The translations under genes were made by a program, and so were the position numbers. Below the pieces are notes generated by a model, which was not told the DNA's origin, made no database searches, and saw only the letters and a list, made by a program, of their open reading frames with translations. Below, in pieces: positions 27,185-34,686 of a stretch of DNA of 64,000 nt. The stretch covers positions 5,025,501 through 5,089,500 of the forward strand of contig NZ_OY782038.1 in the NCBI RefSeq assembly GCF_963677575.1, written 5' to 3'. The first letter of the stretch is position 1. Every line of letters starts with the position of its first letter. This DNA is from an uncultured Draconibacterium sp. Its GTDB lineage: Bacteria > Bacteroidota > Bacteroidia > Bacteroidales > Prolixibacteraceae.

Positions 27185-27200
27185 AAACACTTTAAAGTTT
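27185..27200 (-). promoter_or_regulatory. palindromic candidate operator upstream of alpha-oxoamine synthase
   Basis: AAACACTTTAAAGTTT sits 26 bases before the start codon and resembles the perfect palindrome at 24752-24771. Its position overlapping the likely promoter fits repression by the TetR protein of the same operon. Confidence 0.4.
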
Positions 27201-27259
27201 CTAGAGAAAACAAATACTTTATGTTTTTATTGTGTAGCCATGAATGTTTGTTTGCAATC

Positions 27260-27535
27260 CTAATAATCTTTGTTCCTTATGAAATCATTTACCTGATCAG
27301 TCGTATAAAAGGTTTTTCCACCGACTCTTAAATACTTTAAAGTTCCTTTTGATCGATATCTTTGCAAAGTTCTCTTATTGACATTAAACAACTGGCAGAG
27401 ATCTTGATTGTCCAGTAATTTTAGCTCTATGTTTGTTTGGTTTGGAGTGAGTTTATCTGTCTTTTGATGAAGCAACTCAATTTGCTCCAATATTTGTTCC
27501 ATGTAGTTCTCAAATTTTGTGTTATCAATATCCAT
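27260..27535 (-). CDS. excisionase-like helix-turn-helix protein
   Basis: A 91-residue protein with a helical N-terminus and a C-terminal HTH_17/MerR-like domain (LLDNQDLCQLFNVNKRTLQR, then YLRVGGKTFYTTDQVNDFI). This family includes ICE excisionases and transcription factors and is common beside rteC in Bacteroidota elements. It probably helps control excision. It lies 82 bases downstream of the rteC fragments. Confidence 0.8.
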   Translation of the reverse strand: MDIDNTKFENYMEQILEQIELLHQKTDKLTPNQTNIELKLLDNQDLCQLFNVNKRTLQRYRSKGTLKYLRVGGKTFYTTDQVNDFIRNKDY

Positions 27536-27617
27536 AATTTGGATGCTTTAAGTTTCATGCAGTTCAAATTTGGATAGAGTAAAAAACACTAAAGGCCTAC
27601 TTGTCGGCAACTATCCC

Positions 27618-28249
27618 CTAATTTTCATCCAGGATATCGAGCTTACTGTTGAACTTTCTCAACATCTCATTAATGAAAAAAGAACGGGATTCAAGTTGGA
27701 TCACATCTCCTTTTCTGTCTGCCATCCTTTTTATAGTTGCGTGATAGCCGGGAAGAGAAATGTTGAAAATGTGGCTGAAAAAGCCGACCAACTCTTTTTG
27801 TGTCGTTTTCCCGTTATTAAAGCACATTGTAAGGTTTAGGGCGAAAATTAGTTCAAGCAAATCGCGTTTGCTGGCCGTCCAGCTGATGGGAGCACCTTTA
27901 TAGTCATTCAGGGTATTTGTTGCGTTGTATCCTTTCTTGTTTTGTTTCAGTTTTGTGCATTTGATCTCAATTTCAACATACTGAATAAGATGTTCTAAGA
28001 AGACTAACACATCCTGAGAAGGCTTTTTTTTTCAATAATAAAAACTTCTTTAATCCACTCAATGGACAATTTCAAATGGTACCATTGACGGTATTCCTCA
28101 GCCGGACTTCTGCCTGGCTGACGAAGGCCCTCAAGCAACTTTTTCCATCTATCGATTAACACTGGCATTTCCTGCGACCGGATTTGTTCTTCCTGTTCTA
28201 TTATCTCCGCAATTTCAGTTAAAAATGATTTCAAAGGTTTGTTCTTCAT
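27618..28249 (-). pseudogene. rteC: RteC-family regulator split by a frameshift
   Basis: Two overlapping readings together form one RteC-like protein. 28004-28249 gives the N-terminal 81 residues ending ...FIIEKKSLLRMC, and 27618-28010 gives the C-terminal part with ISWTASKRDLLELIFAL and MCFNNGKTTQKELVGFF, typical of RteC. The frames meet at an A9 run (minus-strand sense, T9 at 28024-28032). A -1 shift or one extra A restores a continuous protein of about 210 residues. RteC of CTnDOT activates the excision operon. The break may be inactivation, a sequencing error in the homopolymer, or deliberate slippage; the sequence alone does not decide. Confidence 0.75.
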
Positions 28250-28445
28250 GGCATTAACAATTTAACGGTTTCTTTGAGCTGTTTTAATCGGAACATTGCA
28301 GAATGCTCAATTAAGCTATATACTATAAATCTAATGAATAACGTAATATGTTTATGTTAAAGTATTTAAATTAGGTTACTTCTGCTTAACAGCCATCTTT
28401 GACAAAAACAAATAAATGCTCTGAGTTTTCTTTCCGACTTGTACC
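28250..28445. other. intergenic region upstream of rteC
   Basis: No gene seen. AT-rich DNA presumably containing the rteC promoter on the minus strand; it leads into the 133-base repeat at 28446. Confidence 0.4.
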
Positions 28446-28578
28446 TGCCACTGCCTGCAGTCGCTTTATTCCAGGCATTCGTTCCTCATTTTCTGCATTC
28501 AGCAACTTCGGCATCCCGCGCAAGAGTGGCTCAGGTAATCGCCACACATGCTTTTCCCTTCCCCGCACAAATAATGTT
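28446..28578. repeat. 133-bp repeat, copy 1
   Basis: This segment recurs in the same direction at 34554-34686 with no indels and about 13 mismatches, only one of them in the last 66 bases (around GCGCAAGAGTGGCTCAGG and the CGCACAAATAATGTT end). The copies bracket the toxin island. Minus-strand readings of both give similar short peptides (KHVWRLPEPLLR), but no start, family or context supports a gene. It could be a noncoding recombination or boundary sequence. Confidence 0.75.
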
Positions 28579-28726
28579 TAATGAGCGGATGTTGTGGTAT
28601 CCGGAGAAGTAGGTATCTTTGATTTTTAACCATAAACACCTTTTTGTATTAAAGCAGTTATCAAAGCGCAGAATTGCGTCTAACTAATAGCAGGTTAAAA
28701 AACAACACATCTAAACAAGATATGAA

Positions 28727-29044
28727 ATGAATGATTTTTTGATTGCAGTAATAATTGGACTTGTAGCAGGATTGATTGATATAATCCCAATGATAGCCCG
28801 AAAACTTAATAAACGAGATACAATTTCTGCTTTTATACATTACTTCGCACTTGGATTAATTATCCCATTTGTTAGTTGGGAAGTTGCGCCATGGATTAAA
28901 GGAATTGTCATCGCATTACTAACAGCAATACCAATCATGATTATTGTTTATCCTAAAGATAAAAGAGCGATTATTCCAATGATTGTTTTTTCACTGATAC
29001 TCGGTTCCGGGATTGGGATTGCAGGGGCAACATTTATAGGGTAA
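28727..29044 (+). CDS. small integral membrane protein
   Basis: A 105-residue protein with about four hydrophobic helices separated by short basic loops (ARKLNKRDT, YPKDKRA). No family is recognised with certainty; it resembles small TIGR04086-type membrane proteins in layout only. It abuts the next gene (its TAA is followed at once by ATG), so the two are co-translated at the left edge of the toxin island. Confidence 0.7.
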   Translation: MNDFLIAVIIGLVAGLIDIIPMIARKLNKRDTISAFIHYFALGLIIPFVSWEVAPWIKGIVIALLTAIPIMIIVYPKDKRAIIPMIVFSLILGSGIGIAGATFIG

Positions 29045-29392
29045 ATGAGTGAACTGATTAAAGAAATAAAGAACGGCCGGATTCTTAAAAAGAATGGTAG
29101 TTGGATGTACTGTGACAAATGCAATAAAACTATTGGGTATTTGTGCTATTCAACTTACCAGGACTTTCAGTTTGATTTTGTTTGTAAATGTGGAAATGAA
29201 GGTTCATTTAGATTACGTTATGAAACAGACGAAAGATCAAACAAATCTAATGAGAGCCTGAAACTTGTCAAAAACAGACTTTGTTGCCCTAATGACAATT
29301 CACCTCTGTTTACGATAGTTGATAAAAACGTTGACAGTGCAAAATACCTGGTTATTTGTAAGGAATGCCAAACTGAATACTCAAATGAATAA
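29045..29392 (+). CDS. small zinc-ribbon-like protein, unknown function
   Basis: A 115-residue protein with cysteine pairs suggesting two zinc ribbons: YCDKCNK with VCKCGNE (first half) and LCCPNDN with ICKECQTE (second half). No catalytic motif is seen. It starts on the base after the stop of the small membrane protein, so they form a two-gene unit. The function is unknown. Confidence 0.7.
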   Translation: MSELIKEIKNGRILKKNGSWMYCDKCNKTIGYLCYSTYQDFQFDFVCKCGNEGSFRLRYETDERSNKSNESLKLVKNRLCCPNDNSPLFTIVDKNVDSAKYLVICKECQTEYSNE

Positions 29393-29745
29393 GTAAAGAT
29401 TGGAATATAATGTATCCTCCGTCCTACATCCAGCATAGGTTGAGACACCAACATTGACAATTTATGGCAAATAACTTTGTCAAATAATATTGATTTATTT
29501 CATCCTATATTATGTTATATAGAAATAACGTATTATATTTATGCCCAAAATACAAACTAGTATCAACTCCTGAACAGTCTAAGTTACGATTCCAATTGTC
29601 CTGAAAGCCCCAAAAGAAACAAGAGGTTTCTCGCAATGGAAATTCGACTTGATAACTTTTAACACTAAGAATTTACAATACAGGCGTTTATTGCAGAAGG
29701 CAGTAAACTATATCGACTTAACCCCAAAATGACGGAAGAGAAAGA
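29393..29745. other. intergenic region, no gene seen
   Basis: About 350 AT-rich bases before the transglutaminase-like genes. It should contain their promoter. No remnant gene or strong hairpin was found. Confidence 0.45.
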
Positions 29746-31137
29746 ATGAAACAATTCAAACCCCGAAAGAATAAATCTGTCAGCTTATTGCAAAAACTGG
29801 CTTTTAAGCTGTGTCCGCCTGTGTTTTTTGCAGTGTATATGCTACTATTGAGTATTAACGGTATCAATACATTTGGGCAAACCGTTGTAGTTGAAAAAAC
29901 ACAACCTGCATCTTTGGATAATAATGTGATTATTGGAAATTCTCATCCTTGCCAAAATCAATTACCAAATCATTATAGAACAAACGAATTCTCTAACATT
30001 CAGAGAAACCACCAGGCTTTGATGAATGAAGTGGATCAACATCTAAAACAGTTGATGACATCCCGAGATTATTCAAATATAAGTTCCAGGCAAATTAATT
30101 ATGACCTACCTGACTTGAGTCCTATGAAAGGAACAGAATATTTTCATTCTGCATTTAATGAAATACACAAAATGCTCACAGGTGCAACTCCTCCAGATCT
30201 GAAAAAGGCTATTTATACGGTTGAGAATGCCTATTTTGAAGGAAGGCTTAGTCATGATGAGTTTGACAAGAAAATTCAGAATTTAATTGAAACCGCAAAA
30301 TTGAAAGCAACTCAGGACGGCTATGACTGGAATAACCCACAGGTGAGAAATATCATGCTGTTTAGGGTAATAGCCGATACTCTAAAAATAAAATCAAACA
30401 TTGAAGAGAAAGTTATTACCTCTTATCCGATGCAGTACGATTTTGAAGATTATTCAGGCAAAGAGGACTGGTCAAAAATGTTTGTCTCCAAACTGTTGGC
30501 AACGCATTCAGGGCAATGCCACTCGTTGCCTTTATTATACCTGATACTTTGTGAAGAAACAAATACATCTGCTAATCTGGCGCTTTCTCCATCGCACAGC
30601 TACGCGAAATTTAAAGATCAAAATGGAGACTGGCATAATCTTGAATTAACAAACGGGAGAATTGTTTCTGATGCATTTATACTTGGTTCGGGCTACATAA
30701 CCGCAGAAGCATTAAAGAATCATCTTTATATGGAACCACTAACAACGGAACAAACCGTTGCCCAATGCCTTGCTGATTTAGCCAAAAGTTATTCCCGTAA
30801 ATATGGATTCGATGGATTTGTGTCGCAATGTGTCGATACAACCTTAAAATATGCCCCGGAGAATATGTACGCAAGGATGATTAAATCCGATTACCAGACT
30901 ATGCGGTTTGAATATGTCGTTAATCAGGTTGGAAGGCCACGCCCTGATATCTTGAAATCTCGTTATCCAAAAATATATCAACTTTTAGCCGAAAGGGATC
31001 AGACTTACCAGTTTATTGACAGAAGTGGTTATCAGGAAATGCCTGCTGCGGCTTATGAGGCCTGGCTAAATTCAGTGAAAAAGGAAAAAGAGAAGCAGGA
31101 GCAACAGATGTTTCATTTAACACCGACAATTAAGTAA
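29746..31137 (+). CDS. exported transglutaminase-like protein, paralogue 1
   Basis: A 463-residue protein with an N-terminal hydrophobic export signal (about residues 25-45). The core has a transglutaminase/cysteine-protease-like layout: C258 in SGQCHSLP, H284 in SPSHSYAKF and a polar-acidic strand WHNLELTNG. A segment before it (YDFEDYSGKEDWSKMFVSKL) and one after it are shared with the next gene, so the two are tandem paralogues. The family is not named with certainty. It overlaps the next gene by one base and heads the toxin operon, so a role in toxin display, processing or modification is possible but unproven. Confidence 0.72.
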   Translation: MKQFKPRKNKSVSLLQKLAFKLCPPVFFAVYMLLLSINGINTFGQTVVVEKTQPASLDNNVIIGNSHPCQNQLPNHYRTNEFSNIQRNHQALMNEVDQHLKQLMTSRDYSNISSRQINYDLPDLSPMKGTEYFHSAFNEIHKMLTGATPPDLKKAIYTVENAYFEGRLSHDEFDKKIQNLIETAKLKATQDGYDWNNPQVRNIMLFRVIADTLKIKSNIEEKVITSYPMQYDFEDYSGKEDWSKMFVSKLLATHSGQCHSLPLLYLILCEETNTSANLALSPSHSYAKFKDQNGDWHNLELTNGRIVSDAFILGSGYITAEALKNHLYMEPLTTEQTVAQCLADLAKSYSRKYGFDGFVSQCVDTTLKYAPENMYARMIKSDYQTMRFEYVVNQVGRPRPDILKSRYPKIYQLLAERDQTYQFIDRSGYQEMPAAAYEAWLNSVKKEKEKQEQQMFHLTPTIK

Positions 31138-32216
31138 TGAGGATTTTTGTTTTGATATTATCTATTGTGTTGGTTTCGAATCTTAAAGCCCAGGATTCGA
31201 CATATTTCTATAAGCAAGCTTATGAGGTTATTGATAGTATGGTTACCGGTAATACGCCCCTGGATTTTAAAAAAGCTGTTTTTACGGTTGAAAATGCCTA
31301 CTTTGATAATAACCTTAGTTGCGAAAAATTCAATAACGAAATACAAAGCCTTGTAAAAGTAATTCAAGTTGTAAAAGACTCGAATCCTATAAATTATTCA
31401 GGTACCGATAAAGATTTTGTTGTTACAAATGCTTCTGTCTTTCAGGTAATGACAGATTCAATAGTCATTTTGCTGGATTCTACTAATTGCGTTTTAAGCT
31501 TACCGTTCAGATATGATTTTGAAGATATGTGGGGACAAGAAGACTGGTCCGGTATGTTTGTTTCCAAATTATTGGCAACAAGAAAGGGAAATTGTCATTC
31601 ACTTCCTTATCTCTATAAAATATTGACCCAAGAGTTTAATATAACCTCGTATCTTGCGTTTGCTCCCAACCATATTTATATAAAGCTACACAGCAAAACT
31701 TCCGGTTGGTACAATACCGAATTAACCAGTGGAACCTTTCCTGTTGATGCCTGGATTATGGCATCTGGCTATGTACATTTAGATGCCATCAGAAATGGTC
31801 TCTACATGGATACATTAAGCCTGAAACAATCAGTTGCATATTGTTTCTTAGACCTGGCACATGGCTATCAAAACAGATTTGGCAAATCTGATCCTGATTT
31901 TGTCATTAAATGCTGCAATAAAGTTTTAGAGCATCACCCTGTAAATGTAAATGCAATGCTTACCAGGGCAGAAGCCCAAAAATATTTCATCGATTCGAAA
32001 CTGGAAGAACAAGGATTGAGTAATCCACAAGAATTATTCTCTGATAAATCAATTGAGAATGGCTATGCAGAGATGGAACAGACGTATGTTCGGCTCTATA
32101 AGTTGGGCTACAGAAGAATGCCGGAAGAAATGTATATGGAATGGATGGGGCTGTTAAATTCAGACCCGGAAAAATATATGAACCAAAAAGTAATTAACAA
32201 ATCTAAAATTCAGTAA
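31137..32216 (+). CDS. exported transglutaminase-like protein, paralogue 2
   Basis: A 359-residue relative of the preceding protein with its own signal peptide (cleavage after SNLKAQ, residue 19). The same catalytic-looking positions are kept: C153 in KGNCHSLPYLY, H179 in APNHIYIKL and YNTELTSG. The N-terminal PLDFKKAVFTVENAYFD matches PPDLKKAIYTVENAYFE of paralogue 1, so the similarity covers most of the length. It ends 2 bases before the toxin start. Retention of the triad in both copies argues that both are active. Confidence 0.72.
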   Translation: MRIFVLILSIVLVSNLKAQDSTYFYKQAYEVIDSMVTGNTPLDFKKAVFTVENAYFDNNLSCEKFNNEIQSLVKVIQVVKDSNPINYSGTDKDFVVTNASVFQVMTDSIVILLDSTNCVLSLPFRYDFEDMWGQEDWSGMFVSKLLATRKGNCHSLPYLYKILTQEFNITSYLAFAPNHIYIKLHSKTSGWYNTELTSGTFPVDAWIMASGYVHLDAIRNGLYMDTLSLKQSVAYCFLDLAHGYQNRFGKSDPDFVIKCCNKVLEHHPVNVNAMLTRAEAQKYFIDSKLEEQGLSNPQELFSDKSIENGYAEMEQTYVRLYKLGYRRMPEEMYMEWMGLLNSDPEKYMNQKVINKSKIQ

Positions 32217-32218
32217 AT

Positions 32219-33181
32219 ATGACCGTTATGAAAAAACTTGTCTTACTTTTAAGTATTCTTGCCTGTTGTTCTCATTGGGGAATGGCACGAGATATTTTCA
32301 AAGAATGTGGCTTTGATAAAAAGCCATTAACTTTAAGCAATGGCCGCTACAATGAATTTTTTAAGAATGAAGAAGTTGTGCAAATCGGAACTGTTTTATT
32401 AAATACCAAGACAAATAAGGTTGTTGCTTTCGTTGATGAAGAAAATATCAAAAGCCAATACCCTACAGAACATTCGAGCCGTTGGTTGTCAATTGATCCT
32501 TTGGCTGCAAAGTATGCTCAATATTCCCCATATACGTATTGTTTAAATAATCCGATCATTTTTGTTGATCCTGATGGACAAGAAGTTTGGAAATCAACTC
32601 ATGTTCATGCCAATGGCACCAAAACAATTACACTTAATTTTGACATCAGAGTAAAGAACTCAGGAGGATTTTCTTCTGCGAATGTTGCGCGTTGGAGCGG
32701 GAAAATTGCTTCACAAATAGAAACTTCTTTTAATGGAAAAAGTAGCGACGGGAAAACAACCTATGTTGCTAAAGTAAATATGGATCTTAGTGGTAAAGAT
32801 AATGGCAATAATTATACGATGGACTTTGTGTCTGATGTTAAAGATGGCAATGGAAATTTGACGGTAAATTATGGAAGAATGGATGGAGAATATGGAGATA
32901 CAAAAGATAATAATATGCAAATTAAGGCACCAGGAGAAGATAATGGAGCCTTTGAAGAACAGACTGAAGAAGGTGTCGGTCGAACAGGAGCACACGAGGT
33001 TGGTCATACAGGAAACCTACGACACCCATCTTCGGAGGACAATAAACTTGAGGGTACTGATGAATATGGCAATTTAATGCATCAAAGTTGGAATCCTAAA
33101 GCTGGAGATAATCTAAAATCAAATCAATTAGATGAGTTTAATAAACATGTACAGGAAGGCACTCCTGATTATTTAAAGTAG
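32219..33181 (+). CDS. small Rhs-core polymorphic toxin with metzincin-like C-terminal protease domain
   Basis: A 320-residue exported protein. The N-terminus is a signal peptide, possibly lipoprotein-type (LLSILAC); an alternative ATG at 32228 is equally plausible. Residues about 30-75 (KPLTLSNGRYNEFF, VVQIGTVLLNTKTNKVVAFV) form a trunk typical of short Bacteroidota toxins. This is followed by an Rhs-associated core end: RWLSIDPLAAKYAQYSPYTY and FVDPDG. The variable C-terminal domain has H259-E-V-G-H263-TGNLR-H269 (HExxHxxxxxH) and M287 in GNLMHQS, matching the zinc site and Met-turn of metzincin proteases. It lacks the large Rhs shell. The next gene is the likely immunity protein. Toxicity is inferred. 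Confidence 0.8.
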   Translation: MTVMKKLVLLLSILACCSHWGMARDIFKECGFDKKPLTLSNGRYNEFFKNEEVVQIGTVLLNTKTNKVVAFVDEENIKSQYPTEHSSRWLSIDPLAAKYAQYSPYTYCLNNPIIFVDPDGQEVWKSTHVHANGTKTITLNFDIRVKNSGGFSSANVARWSGKIASQIETSFNGKSSDGKTTYVAKVNMDLSGKDNGNNYTMDFVSDVKDGNGNLTVNYGRMDGEYGDTKDNNMQIKAPGEDNGAFEEQTEEGVGRTGAHEVGHTGNLRHPSSEDNKLEGTDEYGNLMHQSWNPKAGDNLKSNQLDEFNKHVQEGTPDYLK

Positions 33182-33187
33182 ATTAAG

Positions 33188-33613
33188 ATGAGACAATTAT
33201 TAATTGCAGTTGTTTTGGTTAGTGTTTTATTTTCTTGTGGTACACCAGAAAGGCATACTTATAAGCCAGATTATGGTGTAAAGATTGATTACCTAAACTT
33301 GCCGACATCTGACATGCGTGAGATGGTAAATGATTCTTTAATAATAGTCTTTTATGGCTCTTTTGTAGAAGATACTTTTTCAGTTATGATTAATCAGAAA
33401 CATTTTAAAGATTTAATATTAACAACTGATGAACGAACGGGATGGTCAGGTGATCTTAAAACGATAAAGTATAAAGACGTTGAAAGCATTGGGATACGAA
33501 TAAATAATGGTAATTTAATTTATATTGAGCCACCTAGGAGGCATTATAATATTCAGTTACTATATTTAGATGATGTTGCAACCGTAAGCTTTCATAGGAG
33601 GCTTCCTGTTTAA
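33188..33613 (+). CDS. candidate immunity lipoprotein 1
   Basis: A 141-residue lipoprotein (signal ending SVLFSC). The mature domain is beta-rich, with LTTDERTGWSGDLKTIKY and IRINNGNLIYIEPP. A homologue is encoded at 33875, where it again follows a toxin tail. Its position 6 bases after the toxin stop, its envelope location and the duplicated toxin-tail/lipoprotein pairing support an immunity role against the exported protease. No named family is recognised. Confidence 0.7.
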   Translation: MRQLLIAVVLVSVLFSCGTPERHTYKPDYGVKIDYLNLPTSDMREMVNDSLIIVFYGSFVEDTFSVMINQKHFKDLILTTDERTGWSGDLKTIKYKDVESIGIRINNGNLIYIEPPRRHYNIQLLYLDDVATVSFHRRLPV

Positions 33614-33699
33614 AAATCATTCCAATGGCTATTCTGTGAAGGTAATTGCTGCTTGCAGCAGGGTAGTTCATAGCCGTAATATCAATTTAATATTTAATA

Positions 33700-33882
33700 C
33701 CTGAAAGACTATTAGATCGCAATAAACAGTCCGTTTTTAATAGTTTCCTTAATGGAGTTAATAATCCAAATAATTTGATGCATCCGAGTTCGTCTCCTCC
33801 AAATGGACCAGAACTAAAACCAGTGCAATTAGATGAATTTAACAAACATGTTGAAGAAGGTAAACCTGATTATTATGGATAA
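33700..33882 (+). pseudogene. orphan C-terminal fragment of a second metzincin-like toxin
   Basis: From 33769 the frame reads NNLMHPSS..., then VQLDEFNKHVEEGKPDYYG and stop. It aligns with the last 36 residues of the intact toxin (GNLMHQS..., NQLDEFNKHVQEGTPDYLK). The Met-turn is kept but the HExxH site is missing, so it cannot be an active enzyme. The frame is open from 33691; the part before 33769 has no clear match. Its stop overlaps the second immunity gene's start as ATGGATAA. It looks like a displaced toxin tip left after recombination. Confidence 0.75.
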
Positions 33883-34315
33883 GATTATAAAAGGCGTTAT
33901 ATTATTTTTGTCTGTGGTTCTGTTCAATGCCTGCGGTGGTATTCCTAAAGAAAAAGCCCAACTATCTTATGACATTCAGATTGATTATTTGAGCACTCCA
34001 TTTATGGATAATAGAGGAATGCCTAATGACACCTTAGTTATTCTTTTTGATGGGAATTATAGTGAAGACACTATTGAGATTTCAATTAACAATCGCCATC
34101 ATAAAACAGTCACTCTAACCACAGATGAAAGATCAGGGTTAGCAGGAGATGTAAAAACTATACCTTACAATAAGGTCAACAACATAGGCTTTAGAATTAA
34201 CAAGGGAAAACTCATTTTTATTGAACCGGAGAAAGAGCATTTTAATATTAGATTAACCTATCTGGATCATAAAGCAGTAATAAGATTTTATAAAAGATTT
34301 CCTGGATTTATGTAG
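33875..34315 (+). CDS. candidate immunity lipoprotein 2
   Basis: A 146-residue lipoprotein from ATG 33875 (signal ending VVLFNAC); the longer frame from 33833 lies inside the toxin fragment and is not preferred. It is clearly homologous to the lipoprotein at 33188: LTTDERSGLAGDVKTIPY against LTTDERTGWSGDLKTIKY, and FRINKGKLIFIEP against IRINNGNLIYIEP. It is paired with a broken toxin tail, so it is probably an orphan immunity gene, of a kind often kept to resist sister strains. It is followed by a strong hairpin. Confidence 0.75.
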   Translation: MDKIIKGVILFLSVVLFNACGGIPKEKAQLSYDIQIDYLSTPFMDNRGMPNDTLVILFDGNYSEDTIEISINNRHHKTVTLTTDERSGLAGDVKTIPYNKVNNIGFRINKGKLIFIEPEKEHFNIRLTYLDHKAVIRFYKRFPGFM

Positions 34316-34336
34316 TAAGTAAGTTTAAGATAAATC

Positions 34337-34375
34337 AATCTAACAAAGCCTGGCAAGTCTAGGCTTTGTTAGATT
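34337..34375 (+). terminator. strong hairpin after second immunity gene
   Basis: A perfect 15-bp stem (AATCTAACAAAGCCT with AGGCTTTGTTAGATT) and a 9-base loop lie 22 bases after the stop codon. The following bases are GTTGTG rather than a pure T-run, so termination may be partial or bidirectional. Confidence 0.6.
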
Positions 34376-34386
34376 GTTGTGATTCC

Positions 34387-34510
34387 GCAATTGAGCGTTG
34401 GAGTGTGATAGCTAACGAGGCAGAGAAGTATTCCTCTACTTCACCTTATATATAGGCGCTTAATAATGCAAAAGAGAAAGGATCAAGGAAAAATATAAAT
34501 GGCTTTCTCA
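34387..34510 (+). pseudogene. decayed Rhs core fragment
   Basis: Frame 34387 reads AIERWSVIANEAEKYSSTSP then Y-I, an in-frame TAG, and ALNNA. This matches the Rhs-associated core end RWxxxDPxAxKYxxxSPYxYxLNNP seen intact at 32219. The stop replaces the conserved Tyr codon. No start, toxin tip or DPDG follows. It marks the remains of another Rhs-type gene in the same island. Confidence 0.65.
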
Positions 34511-34517
34511 AAATAGT

Positions 34518-34546
34518 AGCAACTGGCTTATGGCCGGTTGCTTTTT
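34518..34546 (+). terminator. rho-independent terminator near island end
   Basis: Arms AGCAACTGGC and GGCCGGTTGCT pair around TTAT, followed by TTTT. It lies 7 bases before repeat copy 2 and closes the rightward toxin island. Confidence 0.65.
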
Positions 34547-34553
34547 ATAAAGA

Positions 34554-34686
34554 TGCCACTGCCTACAGTCGCTTCATTCCGTTCACTCGTTCCTCACTTC
34601 CTACATTCAGCCACTTCAGCATCCTGCGCAAGAGTGGCTCAGGTAATCGCCACACATGCTTTTCCCTTTCCCGCACAAATAATGTT
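34554..34686. repeat. 133-bp repeat, copy 2
   Basis: Direct copy of 28446-28578, same length, about 90 % identical by eye, with the last 66 bases differing at one position. It directly follows the Rhs fossil and its terminator. The two copies enclose 5,975 bases containing the whole toxin/immunity set. Confidence 0.75.

Noticed and set aside
28386..28568. Minus-strand 60-codon reading in repeat copy 1, and its relative in copy 2 (34563-34766)
   Set aside because: The similarity follows from the DNA repeat itself; frames are also open on the plus strand, and there are no plausible starts or family.
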